From Candidatus Amesbacteria bacterium GW2011_GWC1_47_15 (GTDB taxonomy: Bacteria; Patescibacteriota; Microgenomatia; CAZETR01; Amesbacteraceae): a stretch of DNA of 38,516 nucleotides. Numbering within the stretch: the stretch's first letter is position 1; the number at the start of each line of letters is the position of its first letter. The stretch covers positions 1 to 38,516 of the forward strand of contig LCNU01000006.1 of NCBI GenBank assembly GCA_001001375.1, given 5' to 3'. The notes beneath the pieces are model-generated. The model was not told the origin of the DNA. It was given only the letters and a program-made list of their open reading frames with translations, and did no database searches. This document shows positions 20,289 to 29,459 of this stretch, in pieces. The position numbers were made by a program, and so were the translations under genes.

Positions 20289-20529
20289 CTTCCGGGCCGG
20301 GAGCGGGAGGAGTATCAAGGATCAGGTTTACGGGAGGCTGGCGGTGCAGGGTATTATATGTGCGTAGGAGTGTACGGAGGGCGGATATCATATTTCCGTG
20401 TTTGCCGATAATCCTGCCCACATCTTCGGGTGCTACCTTAAGAGTAAAAGTCCCGGCAGAGGATAAAATTTCCAGATCCTTAGGAACTGAAAGCAGCGGT
20501 GTAATCAGGAATTTGAGATATTCTTCCAT
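20272..20529 (-). CDS. khpA: KH-domain RNA-binding protein KhpA
   Basis: MEEYLKFLITPLLSVPKDLEI..VAPEDVGRIIGKHGNMISALRTLLRTY; adjacent to rpsP. Confidence 0.88.
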   Translation of the reverse strand: MEEYLKFLITPLLSVPKDLEILSSAGTFTLKVAPEDVGRIIGKHGNMISALRTLLRTYNTLHRQPPVNLILDTPPAPGPEVKKDS

Positions 20530-20537
20530 AGACAGGG

Positions 20538-20762
20538 TCAGTGTATTTTTAGAAGTCGGCGGATTTTTTCCGTCGGCTGGGCACCGAGAGAAATCCACCT
20601 TTTAACTTCCGACTCGTCTACTACCAGTTCTTTAGTCCGCGGACGATAGAAGCCCAGATGGTCTATCCAGCGGCCGGTAATTTTGGAATTTTCTTCAGCC
20701 ACGACAATCCGATATTGGATATCTCCTTTTTTTCCGTGGGGAGCAAGCTTGATTTTAAGCAT
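20538..20762 (-). CDS. rpsP: 30S ribosomal protein bS16
   Basis: MLKIKLAPHGKKGDIQYRIVVAEENSKITGRWIDHLGFYRPR. Confidence 0.96.
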   Translation of the reverse strand: MLKIKLAPHGKKGDIQYRIVVAEENSKITGRWIDHLGFYRPRTKELVVDESEVKRWISLGAQPTEKIRRLLKIH

Positions 20763-20768
20763 GCGAAG

Positions 20769-20774
20769 ATTATA
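20769..20774 (-). promoter_or_regulatory. Extended -10 (TGATATAAT), 6 nt from the rpsP ATG
   Basis: TTGATATAAT-CTTCGC-ATG on minus strand. Confidence 0.6.
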
Positions 20775-20802
20775 TCAAAAAAAGGGTTCCAAGGTAACAG
20801 CA

Positions 20803-21468
20803 CTATTCGGGAAACAAACTTTTGAGGGCGGCGCGGGCGGCATCCGTCTCTGCCCGCTGTTTGGATGATCCGGTACCCATAGCGGCTTCACGACCATTTA
20901 TGGCCACAGCCAAGGTAAATTTTTTGGCATGATCGGGACCTGTCGAAGAAACTGTCCGGTATGACGGTGTACCCCAACCCAGACTTTGGGATTTTTCCTG
21001 CAGCTGGCTTTTGGGATCTTTGATTTCATAGTGACTGGTGAGTTCGGAATCCGGGAACACATCAGTCAAATAGGTGTAACAAGCTGTGATTCCGGAATCC
21101 TGGAACAGCGCACCTACGACAGCTTCGAAGGTATTGGCCAAAAGACCCGGATTTAATCTACCTCCGGAATCTTCCTCGCCCCGGCTTAAGAGAAGTTTGG
21201 CTGAAAGATCCAACTGAGTTGCCTTGGCAGCCAGTGTGGAAGTTTGGACAAGATATGAGCGCCTGGCGGTCAACTCCCCTTCCGGGACATGCGGAAATAA
21301 TTTAAATAACCGGTCAGAGATAATCAGTGACAAGACTGAATCGCCCAGAAATTCGAGGCGTTCATTGGAAACGGTACCGGGATGCTCGTTGCAGTATGAA
21401 CGGTGAATAAGCGCAGAATTGAGAATGGCAGGATTTTGGAAATACAGCTCCAGAGGCTTAACAGTCAT
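20803..21468 (-). CDS. rnc: Ribonuclease III
   Basis: NERLEFLGDSVLSLIISDRLFKLFP; NTFEAVVGALFQDSG; C-terminal dsRBD. Confidence 0.95.
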   Translation of the reverse strand: MTVKPLELYFQNPAILNSALIHRSYCNEHPGTVSNERLEFLGDSVLSLIISDRLFKLFPHVPEGELTARRSYLVQTSTLAAKATQLDLSAKLLLSRGEEDSGGRLNPGLLANTFEAVVGALFQDSGITACYTYLTDVFPDSELTSHYEIKDPKSQLQEKSQSLGWGTPSYRTVSSTGPDHAKKFTLAVAINGREAAMGTGSSKQRAETDAARAALKSLFPE

Positions 21469-21470
21469 AT

Positions 21471-21728
21471 TTACTCGTCCAACGAATCCTGAACCGGTTC
21501 GGGATCAAGAGCAAGGAAAAGGTCGTCTATTGTCCTGATTTCCCCCAATTTATCCTCAGACAGAGTGAAATTCAGTGCATCCTGCATCCGGGTCAAAAGA
21601 TCCGCTACTTCGTCCGCATTCAGCTTAAGGTCTGAATAAAAACCAGTATCCGAAGAAATATCCGCCGCAGGCAGATGATATTCATTGGCCAGAAACTCGA
21701 GGATGGCAATTTTAAGATTGGGATTCAC
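21471..21728 (-). CDS. Acyl-carrier-protein-like protein lacking the phosphopantetheine serine
   Basis: FYSDLKLNADEVADLLTRMQDALNFTLSEDKLGEIRTIDDLF aligns to the ACP core with DSL replaced by NAD; sits next to rnc. Confidence 0.75.
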   Translation of the reverse strand: MNPNLKIAILEFLANEYHLPAADISSDTGFYSDLKLNADEVADLLTRMQDALNFTLSEDKLGEIRTIDDLFLALDPEPVQDSLDE

Positions 21729-21729
21729 T

Positions 21730-22092
21730 TTAGGCCTGATCCAAGTAATTAAGCTTGACGAGCTTGCCTAAGCTTCCGTTGATGAAAGCCGGTGACCCGG
21801 AACCACCGTATTTTTTGGCCAATTCGACAGCTTCGTCAATAATAACCTTAAAGGGTGCCTTTTTGTCAATGGTAAGTTCATACACTGCCAGGCGGAGAAT
21901 GGCTAAATCGACAGGGTTAAGCTTTTCCAGAGGCCATTCCGGTGCGGAGTTGACTATCTGGGGGTCAATCCGATCCAGACATTTCCAGATATGGCGGACT
22001 ACCGGATCCGGTTTTTTTTGAAATGACGAGGAAAACAAATGCTGAATAATTTTTGACCGGTGTAAATGCCGTGGATCTGAGGAGGTTTTCAT
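21730..22092 (-). CDS. nusB: Transcription antitermination protein NusB
   Basis: LNPVDLAILRLAVYELTIDKKAPFKVIIDEAVELAKKYGGSGSPAFINGSLGKL. Confidence 0.93.
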   Translation of the reverse strand: MKTSSDPRHLHRSKIIQHLFSSSFQKKPDPVVRHIWKCLDRIDPQIVNSAPEWPLEKLNPVDLAILRLAVYELTIDKKAPFKVIIDEAVELAKKYGGSGSPAFINGSLGKLVKLNYLDQA

Positions 22093-22112
22093 TTACCGTC
22101 TATGCTGAGGCT

Positions 22113-22289
22113 TTATGGATTGGTAACTTTGCGGCCGTTGTAATAGCCGCAGTGCTGACACGCACGGTGCGGACGGGTGAGCTGTCGGCAGTTGGTACAT
22201 GGAGCGAGAGCGGGAATTTTGAGTTTAATTGCGGCACGGCGTTTGCCCTGGCGGCGGCTGGAATGGCGGCGTTTCGGTAGCGGGGTCAT
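22113..22289 (-). CDS. rpmF: 50S ribosomal protein bL32 (not in supplied ORF track)
   Basis: Translated from sequence: MTPLPKRRHSSRRQGKRRAAIKLKIPALAPCTNCRQLTRPHRACQHCGYYNGRKVTNP*. Confidence 0.95.
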   Translation of the reverse strand: MTPLPKRRHSSRRQGKRRAAIKLKIPALAPCTNCRQLTRPHRACQHCGYYNGRKVTNP

Positions 22290-22291
22290 AT

Positions 22292-24289
22292 TTAATTGGG
22301 TTGGATGAGGGCAATTTTATCTTCTTTGAGCAGGGAGCGCAACAGCGGATATTCTCCCAGTCGGGGCAGTAAATTCCGGGCGCAGTTTCTGGACTTTTCG
22401 ATCAGTTCCAAATCACCGTAGTCCGCTACTTTTAAATCAGGCAGACCGTGCTGGGCTGTGCCGTACAGTTCACCCGGACCGCGAAGTTTCAGGTCCAGCT
22501 CTGCTAGTTTTAAACCTGAGTTGTACTGTTCCATAGCCTTGAGGCGGGATGTGGGCTTGTCCGTAAACAATAGACAATATGATTGGATATCTCCCCTGCC
22601 CACCCTGCCCCGGAGCTGATGGAGTTGCGCCAGACCGAACCGATCCGCCGCTTCCACCAGCATAATGTTGGCCGCGGGGATATCCAAACCTACCTCTACC
22701 ACCGGAGTGGTGACCAGAATCCGGTACTCCCCTGCCCTGAATTTTTCCATTACCTTCTCTTTTTCCCCGGATTTCAACCTGCCATGCAGTAGGCCTGTGG
22801 GAAATTCAGGGAACACCAGCTTGAGCCGGTCAAACTCTACAGTTGCTGCCCTGACAGAAGTCAGAGTTTCGCTTTCCTCGATAAAAGGACAGACGACAAA
22901 CAGCTGTGATTGACCTGATGCGAGTTGGGAAGCGATCCATGAATAAGATGCCGGGCGTTTGAAATCCGGGACGACCCACGTTTTGACGGGAATCCGGCCC
23001 GGCGGAAGTTCATCGATAACTGACAAATCCAGATCCCCGTATAATGTCAACGCGACCGTCCTGGGGATGGGTGTGGCGGTCATGGTCAGGATATGAGGAG
23101 AGGCGCCTTTGAGGGCAAGAGCGGCCCTCTGGGCGACACCGAAACGGTGCTGTTCATCTATTACTACCAGCCCAACCCGGTCCAATTTCACAGACTTGCT
23201 TATGAGGGCATGAGTGCCGACAATTATGTCTAATGACGTATGTCTGTTGTCTATTTTTTTCGAACCGGTGATAAGGCCGATTTTGAGATCAAAAGGTCGA
23301 AACAGGGAGACCAGGGTTTGATGGTGCTGGTGGGCTAGAATCTGTGTAGGAGCCATAAAAAGTGTCCGGAAACCGTTTTGTGAAGCGATAAAGGCCGCAA
23401 AAGCGGCGACAACAGTTTTGCCGCTGCCCACATCGCCTTCAAGCAATCGGTTTGCAGGAAAAGGACGGGAGAGGTCCGAGATGATTTCATCTACTACATT
23501 GAGCTGGGCAGAAGTCAAGGTATAGGGTAGATAAGTAATAAAACGGTCAAGAAGATTATTGTTTACCCGGAATTTATGGGTCAGCGGAGTGCGCCGCCAA
23601 GAATCCCGGCGAAGCAGGGCGAGCAGCTGCAGCAAAAGCAGTTCATCGAAAGCCAGGCGGTTTCGTGCCGGAGGTACATCAGAATAAGATGCGGGGAAGT
23701 GGGCGCTCCAAAGCGCCTCCTTCCACTTCAGCATACCCGGATCGAAGGGTAGTATTTCAGGGATATCAAGGAATGACAACAGACGAAAGATTTTGGATCG
23801 CAGCCATTTGGATGAAACACCGGCAGTCTCGGGGTAGACAGGTATAAGGCGGGCGGTATGGATTAATTTACTGCCTACATTGCCTTCATTTATCAATTCA
23901 TATTCGGGGGAAATGAGGGCTGGTTTGCGGTCAAAAAAATCTACTTTACCGTAAAGAGCTACAGGAGACGATTTTCTGATGGTCCGGGAAAGAAACGGCT
24001 GATTAAACCAGATAACCTGCAGACTGCCTGAAGCATCCGAAAAGACGGACTTTTGAAGTATTTTCCCGTGGCGGGTATAGGCGTTTTTTACAGTGTCCAG
24101 TCGGCCGATGAGGGTGACAGTTTCTCCAGCCTGGGCAGAAGAGGCAGCGACTATCCTGCTACGGTCCTCGTAGCGGAAGGGCAAATGATAAAGCAGGTCA
24201 AAAATACTGTGAATGCGAAGTTTTTTGAGCCTGGACGCGGAGCTTTCGCCTATTCCCGGAAGACGGGTGACCGGCAATGTCAGATCCAT
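22292..24289 (-). CDS. recG: ATP-dependent DNA helicase RecG
   Basis: LLEGDVGSGKTVVAAFAAFIA, VVIDEQHRFGV, MTATPIPRT, QLRGRVGRGDIQSYCLLF. Confidence 0.96.
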   Translation of the reverse strand: MDLTLPVTRLPGIGESSASRLKKLRIHSIFDLLYHLPFRYEDRSRIVAASSAQAGETVTLIGRLDTVKNAYTRHGKILQKSVFSDASGSLQVIWFNQPFLSRTIRKSSPVALYGKVDFFDRKPALISPEYELINEGNVGSKLIHTARLIPVYPETAGVSSKWLRSKIFRLLSFLDIPEILPFDPGMLKWKEALWSAHFPASYSDVPPARNRLAFDELLLLQLLALLRRDSWRRTPLTHKFRVNNNLLDRFITYLPYTLTSAQLNVVDEIISDLSRPFPANRLLEGDVGSGKTVVAAFAAFIASQNGFRTLFMAPTQILAHQHHQTLVSLFRPFDLKIGLITGSKKIDNRHTSLDIIVGTHALISKSVKLDRVGLVVIDEQHRFGVAQRAALALKGASPHILTMTATPIPRTVALTLYGDLDLSVIDELPPGRIPVKTWVVPDFKRPASYSWIASQLASGQSQLFVVCPFIEESETLTSVRAATVEFDRLKLVFPEFPTGLLHGRLKSGEKEKVMEKFRAGEYRILVTTPVVEVGLDIPAANIMLVEAADRFGLAQLHQLRGRVGRGDIQSYCLLFTDKPTSRLKAMEQYNSGLKLAELDLKLRGPGELYGTAQHGLPDLKVADYGDLELIEKSRNCARNLLPRLGEYPLLRSLLKEDKIALIQPN

Positions 24290-24293
24290 GTAT

Positions 24294-24401
24294 TTAGCGG
24301 TACAGAGTAAGGTAAGGAAGAATTGAACCTGCCAACAGTGCAAGGCTGGCGATAACTATAATTATCGAGGCTATTTTTTTGCGTCGTTTGGTAAGGCTCA
24401 T
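24294..24401 (-). CDS. 35-aa single-TM small protein MSLTKRRKKIASIIIVIASLALLAGSILPYLTLYR (not in supplied track)
   Basis: ATG ORF whose stop lies 4 nt from the recG ATG; basic N-terminus plus hydrophobic helix. Confidence 0.5.
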   Translation of the reverse strand: MSLTKRRKKIASIIIVIASLALLAGSILPYLTLYR

Positions 24402-24403
24402 AT

Positions 24404-24432
24404 TTGTTTATTGGAGTGACTTACTTTATTAT
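24404..24432 (+). promoter_or_regulatory. Promoter TTGTTT-17-TATTAT, 7 nt before a GTG start
   Basis: Direct reading. Confidence 0.6.
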
Positions 24433-24439
24433 ATAACAG

Positions 24440-27004
24440 GTGAAATGGAAAGAAATATTGCGTAATAAATCAAGAAAAATACACGGCAGGTCAGGAATAA
24501 ACAAAGGTAAACTAATGGTTGCCGCGGCGACCCTGATTTTTGCCGCTGCAATCCTGGGTTTTTTGGGAATGATACTGCTGTTTGCATTTTATGCCAAAGA
24601 CCTGCCGAGTCCGGAAAAAGTTGTCCGGAGGGAGGGATTTGCCACGAAAATATTCGACCGCAACGGCGAATTGCTGTATGACGTTTTTGACCAGGAGAAA
24701 CGGACGCCGGTAAAAATAGAGGATATACCTTTAACCCTGAAACAGGCAACTATCGCTATTGAGGATAAGAATTTTTACAAACACCAGGGTTTTGATCCCC
24801 TGGGATATGTCCGGGCAGTATATAAAATCCTGTTTTTCAGAAAAATTGAAGGGGGTTCCACTCTGACTCAACAATTGGTAAAGACAACGCTTCTGACTCC
24901 GAGCAGGACGATCACCAGAAAACTCAAAGAACTGGTACTGACTCTGCAAGTGGAACGCAGGTATTCCAAAGATGAAATATTGCTGATGTACCTGAACGAA
25001 GCACCTTACGGCGGTACTGCTTGGGGTGTGGAAGCAGCAGCCGAGACATATTTCGACAAACCGGTAAAAGAACTTGACCTGGCGGAATCCGTAATTCTGG
25101 CAGGTCTGCCGCAGTCCCCAAGCAGATATTCACCCCACGCGGGAGATTTGTATATAAACAGAGCTAATGATGTCCTGCGCAGAATGAGGGAAGACGGCTA
25201 TATTACAACGGACCAGGAAAAAGAAACGCGGGAATTATTACTAAATGTCAAGATAGCCAGTGATTCCGGGATTTTCGAGGCGCCGCATTTTGTATTTTAC
25301 GTGCGGGAGAAATTAGAAGAAAGATACGGAGAAAAGGTAGTAGAACAAGGAGGATTAAGAGTCACTACTACCCTGGATCTGGATCTGCAGGATGCGGCTC
25401 AGGCTGCCGTAACGGAAGAAATTGCAAAAGTTAAACATCTGAAAATCAACAACGGCGGGGCGGTGGTAATGGATCCGAAAACGGGACAGATACTGGCTAT
25501 GGTGGGCAGCCGTGACTGGGGCGATCCGGATTATGACGGCAAATACAATGTCACGACTGCGCTGAGACAGCCGGGATCGGCCATCAAACCGGTAACTTAT
25601 CTGACAGGACTGCGTAAAGGATTCACGGCATCCTATATGATTATGGATACCAAAACAGCATTCCCCGGTGGTGATAAACCGGAATATGTACCTGAAAACT
25701 ATGACGGCAAGTTTCGCGGTCCGGTGACCGTAAGAGAAGCACTGGGTAATTCTCTGAACGTACCGGCGGTAAAAATGCTGTCCCTGGTAGGGCTTAAAGA
25801 TACTCTGGAAACGGCATATGAAATGGGTTTTACCACCCTTGAGCCTACAGCAGAGACTATGAGTCGGGTAGGCCTGTCTCTGACTCTGGGCGGAGGTGAG
25901 GTAAAACTATTGGATATGGCAGTCGCTTACAGCGCCTTTGCCAACGGAGGGAAGAAGACGGAACCGGTGGCAATACTCAAGGTAACGGACAACAACGGCA
26001 AGGTGCTGGAAGAATTTAAAAACAGCAACGGGGGCAGACAGGTCCTGAGTCAGGAAGAAGCTTATATCATATCCTCAATTTTGTCTGATCCTGAGGCCAG
26101 GGCTATCACTTTCGGCACCAGAAGTTCCTTGAATATTCCCGGTCACGCCGTGGCTGTAAAAACCGGGACGACAAACCTGAAGAAAGATAATTGGACCGTC
26201 GGTTGGACTCCGGGCGTGGTTGCCGGGGTATGGGTAGGAAACAACGACAATACTGCGATGAAAGAGGTTGCCTCCGGCATCACCGGAGCGGCGCCAATCT
26301 GGCGAAGGATCATAATAGAAGCTTTGAAAGGGAAACCGGCCGAGGAATTTGAGAGACCTGCGGGGATAGTAGAAATGGAGGTAGACAGGATTTCCGGTTA
26401 CGGAGCCCATGACGGGTTCCCTGCCAGGAAAGAATATTTTATCAGGGGTACGGAACCTCAGGGAGATGACCCGATTCATAAGAAAATTAAAGTCTGCAAA
26501 GGAGACGGAAAATTAGCAACGCCTGCTGATATCGCCTCGAACAATTATGATGAAAAAGAAGCATTTTATCTCAAAGAAGCTGACCCCTTTTCCAAGATGT
26601 GGGGAGGAAAAAATAAATGGCAGGAAGGGATAGACAGCTGGCTGACGGCACAGGCTGATCCAAAATATCATCCGCCAACGGATCTTTGCGGTACTTCAAA
26701 TCCCCTGTGGATCACAATTGCGGAGCCGGAAGTAAGATCCCAAGTTTGGGGAAATGACGTAAAAGTGAGAATTGAGATTTCCGACCCCAATTTTATGCGG
26801 TGGGTGGAAGTATATCTGGACGGCGAAAAAAAACATAAGTTTGAAGGGGGTAATTCTCCATGGGAAATAACTATTGCCAACGTAGCAAACGGAATTCATA
26901 AAATAGATGTTAAAGCGGAAGATGACAAAGGAAACCAGGGGTCGAGAAATGTGGAATTCGGAGTAAACCAGCCCTGGTCTGATATTCCATCCCCTACTCC
27001 TTAA
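24440..27004 (+). CDS. Class A penicillin-binding protein (transglycosylase/transpeptidase) with C-terminal Ig-like region
   Basis: IEDKNFYKHQGFDPLGYVRA, GGSTLTQQLVK, RQPGSAIKPVTYL (SxxK), KTGTT. Confidence 0.96.
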   Translation: MKWKEILRNKSRKIHGRSGINKGKLMVAAATLIFAAAILGFLGMILLFAFYAKDLPSPEKVVRREGFATKIFDRNGELLYDVFDQEKRTPVKIEDIPLTLKQATIAIEDKNFYKHQGFDPLGYVRAVYKILFFRKIEGGSTLTQQLVKTTLLTPSRTITRKLKELVLTLQVERRYSKDEILLMYLNEAPYGGTAWGVEAAAETYFDKPVKELDLAESVILAGLPQSPSRYSPHAGDLYINRANDVLRRMREDGYITTDQEKETRELLLNVKIASDSGIFEAPHFVFYVREKLEERYGEKVVEQGGLRVTTTLDLDLQDAAQAAVTEEIAKVKHLKINNGGAVVMDPKTGQILAMVGSRDWGDPDYDGKYNVTTALRQPGSAIKPVTYLTGLRKGFTASYMIMDTKTAFPGGDKPEYVPENYDGKFRGPVTVREALGNSLNVPAVKMLSLVGLKDTLETAYEMGFTTLEPTAETMSRVGLSLTLGGGEVKLLDMAVAYSAFANGGKKTEPVAILKVTDNNGKVLEEFKNSNGGRQVLSQEEAYIISSILSDPEARAITFGTRSSLNIPGHAVAVKTGTTNLKKDNWTVGWTPGVVAGVWVGNNDNTAMKEVASGITGAAPIWRRIIIEALKGKPAEEFERPAGIVEMEVDRISGYGAHDGFPARKEYFIRGTEPQGDDPIHKKIKVCKGDGKLATPADIASNNYDEKEAFYLKEADPFSKMWGGKNKWQEGIDSWLTAQADPKYHPPTDLCGTSNPLWITIAEPEVRSQVWGNDVKVRIEISDPNFMRWVEVYLDGEKKHKFEGGNSPWEITIANVANGIHKIDVKAEDDKGNQGSRNVEFGVNQPWSDIPSPTP

Positions 27005-27055
27005 TCATTTGAGCAATTTCTTACCGGTCCTTTACCCTAACAGGTTGCCCGGGTC

Positions 27056-27064
27056 TGATACAAT
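27056..27064 (+). promoter_or_regulatory. Extended -10 TGATACAAT, 7 nt before ATG 27072
   Basis: Direct reading. Confidence 0.5.
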
Positions 27065-27071
27065 GGTGCTA

Positions 27072-27479
27072 ATGCTGGAATCAGATATAATGATAAAAGA
27101 GGAAAATCCATTCATTGAAGAAGTGACCAAGATCCCGCCCAAACCTCTTTATGGTTTAAGCGAAGAGCAGTGGGGTATGCTGGCAGGAAAATACGGAGCA
27201 GAAGAATTTACGAAGATTGTGGAAAATTTGTTAAACCATCCTCGTGAATATAAAAAAGCAAACGATCAATATAGAAACAGAAGGGTCATAAAGGTATTGT
27301 TTCCCCATACAATTTCGCCGTCGGGAAAAGATACCACTATGTATCAATTGGTCAGTAAAGATTTAGCCGGATTATTTTTTGATGCGGTTAAAAATAAGTT
27401 AACTGATTCAGGTGAATGGGATAAATTCCAGGAAGAGCAGCGTCACGGAGACAGGGGTATAAGAAGACGTTCAGTCTGA
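27072..27479 (+). CDS. Hypothetical protein (MLESDIMIKEENPFIEEV...)
   Basis: ORF; start chosen by proximity to the -10 box, shorter than the listed 27009 start. Confidence 0.55.
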   Translation: MLESDIMIKEENPFIEEVTKIPPKPLYGLSEEQWGMLAGKYGAEEFTKIVENLLNHPREYKKANDQYRNRRVIKVLFPHTISPSGKDTTMYQLVSKDLAGLFFDAVKNKLTDSGEWDKFQEEQRHGDRGIRRRSV

Positions 27480-29459
27480 TTTATTGCGAAGTTTTTCCAA
27501 TTTGGAACGAATAGGTCTAATATCTGCGGACGAAAGTTGTATTTGATCCGAATGGAATGTGAGGCGCAAGGTCAGGCGGTGCTGATATTTGTCTACCGCT
27601 TCAATTTTTTGAATCAAGGGACTGAGACTGCTGATTTTGTTTTCCAGGGAGGAGTAGTTGACAACATTATCAAAATTAATGTCTTCGATTATGGGTTGGA
27701 ATTTGGAAATAATGCGATACGGATTGGGATTTATTGTCGGCAGGGACAAAATAAGTTCCAAATCCAGATCTGCATAATACACAGGGAAATTATCCGTAAG
27801 CACCGGTTCGACCTGACCTAAAACGCCTATCCGGGTTCTGGCATGCATAATAACTGCGCAATGTGCCAGGCGCAGGCTGGGATGCCCGGATTCGGGAAGG
27901 AAAATCACAGTCAATCCCAATCCGAAAAATAACTTTTCTATTAATCCCTTGATATAGAAGTAGTCCATGGGTTTGGGATCGGTATTCCATGCGGGAGGCA
28001 GGTCCATACCTGAGATGACCAAACCCGCTGCTAAAGATTCCCGGTAAATATTGCCGGTATTGAAAAAAGTTTTTCCGATTTCGAACAAGGCGACGCGCGG
28101 CTGACGCGCGTGAAGATTTTTTACAGCTGACTCTACCAGATTAGGGAGAAGCGTCGGGCGCAGTACGTTTATTTGGGGATCGATTGAGTTTTCCAACTCC
28201 ACATGCCGGGGATAATATCCATGCAGGGAATACTGTGGCAGGGATTCCCGATGCAGCATTGGGAAACTGATGATTTCGTTTACGCCCATTGAGGAAAATA
28301 AATCCCTCACTTTTTCCTGGATGGAATAGGAGGGATAGGTAGAAAGCGCGGGAGTCTCACCAGATAACGGAACAGAAGGTATTTTATCGTAACCGTGAAT
28401 GCGCAGGACTTCCTCAACGACATCGGCAGAACCGACTATGTCGGTACGAATAGTGGGTATGGAAATATTCAGCTTCCCCGCTTTATGCGGACCGATTTTA
28501 AATTCCAGTCTGTTGAGGATATCAGTAACCTTTTCGAGTTTGATTTCTATTCCGCCCAGGCCGGAAATTTGTGAAAGATCGAACACCAGGTTTTTGGGTT
28601 TTTCCGGATGCGGGTAGTACTCGCTGACGCGACTTAATATTTCAGCATCTGCCAAATCCTTAAGTAAATATAACGCGCGCTCAAGCGCAAACCGGACCTG
28701 ACCGGGATCCAGAAGTTTTTCGTGACGGACACTACTGTGGGTATATATTTTCAGGCGGTGTGAACTGTGTCGTGAATTGGCCTGGTCATAGACTGCTGAT
28801 TCCAGAAGTATTTCCGAGGTATTTTCCGTCACCCTGGAGAATCGACCGCCGATCATCGTCAAAGCCTGAGCCTGCTCATTATCGGAAATTACCAGATCTT
28901 CGGGAGAGAGGCGGACCGTCAAACCCTGCTGAATAGTGTTGAATTCTTCATTTTCCTGACCACGGCGAAGGATCAATTTGCCGCCGGATATTCGATGGAA
29001 ATCAAAAGAATGCAATGGCTGGCCGGTTTCGATCATGACAAAATTAGTGATATCCACCACATTATTTATGGAGGGAATTTCCCATGAAGCCAGTTTTTTG
29101 ATGAGCCAGCCGGGGGAAGGGCCGACGCGGACTTTCAGCCGGAGGGCGGTATATCTGTGTACCAGTTTTCCGGCGGATGCGTTTACTTCCAAATGTGGAG
29201 ATTTCGGGTCAACTCCCGGCAGGGGGAATATCGGGGGTAACTTGAGCTTCCGGTCGAATGCGGCTGATACTTCCCTGGCGACACCAATCAGTCCGAACAT
29301 GTCCGATCTGTTTCCGCGTAGTTCCAGATCGATAACGGTGTCCGTGCCTATACGTTTTATTTTATCCAGCATATGGCCGATCATTGTCAACCTGTCGGTC
29401 AAATCTTTTGTTTCCGGCAGATCGACATACTCAGCCAGCCAGTCCAGGGGAACGATCAT
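27471..29459 (-). CDS. pheT: Phenylalanyl-tRNA synthetase beta subunit, without the N-terminal EMAP-type tRNA-binding insert
   Basis: MIVPLDWLAEYVDL..VIDLELRGNRSDMFGLIGVAREVSAAF; VLRIHGYDKIPS; C-terminal FDX-ACB-like end. Confidence 0.93.
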   Translation of the reverse strand: MIVPLDWLAEYVDLPETKDLTDRLTMIGHMLDKIKRIGTDTVIDLELRGNRSDMFGLIGVAREVSAAFDRKLKLPPIFPLPGVDPKSPHLEVNASAGKLVHRYTALRLKVRVGPSPGWLIKKLASWEIPSINNVVDITNFVMIETGQPLHSFDFHRISGGKLILRRGQENEEFNTIQQGLTVRLSPEDLVISDNEQAQALTMIGGRFSRVTENTSEILLESAVYDQANSRHSSHRLKIYTHSSVRHEKLLDPGQVRFALERALYLLKDLADAEILSRVSEYYPHPEKPKNLVFDLSQISGLGGIEIKLEKVTDILNRLEFKIGPHKAGKLNISIPTIRTDIVGSADVVEEVLRIHGYDKIPSVPLSGETPALSTYPSYSIQEKVRDLFSSMGVNEIISFPMLHRESLPQYSLHGYYPRHVELENSIDPQINVLRPTLLPNLVESAVKNLHARQPRVALFEIGKTFFNTGNIYRESLAAGLVISGMDLPPAWNTDPKPMDYFYIKGLIEKLFFGLGLTVIFLPESGHPSLRLAHCAVIMHARTRIGVLGQVEPVLTDNFPVYYADLDLELILSLPTINPNPYRIISKFQPIIEDINFDNVVNYSSLENKISSLSPLIQKIEAVDKYQHRLTLRLTFHSDQIQLSSADIRPIRSKLEKLRNKSD

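Noticed and set aside
24341-24440. Toxin-antitoxin or prophage remnants
   Set aside because: No integrase, phage, transposase or TA-family protein was recognisable anywhere in the window.
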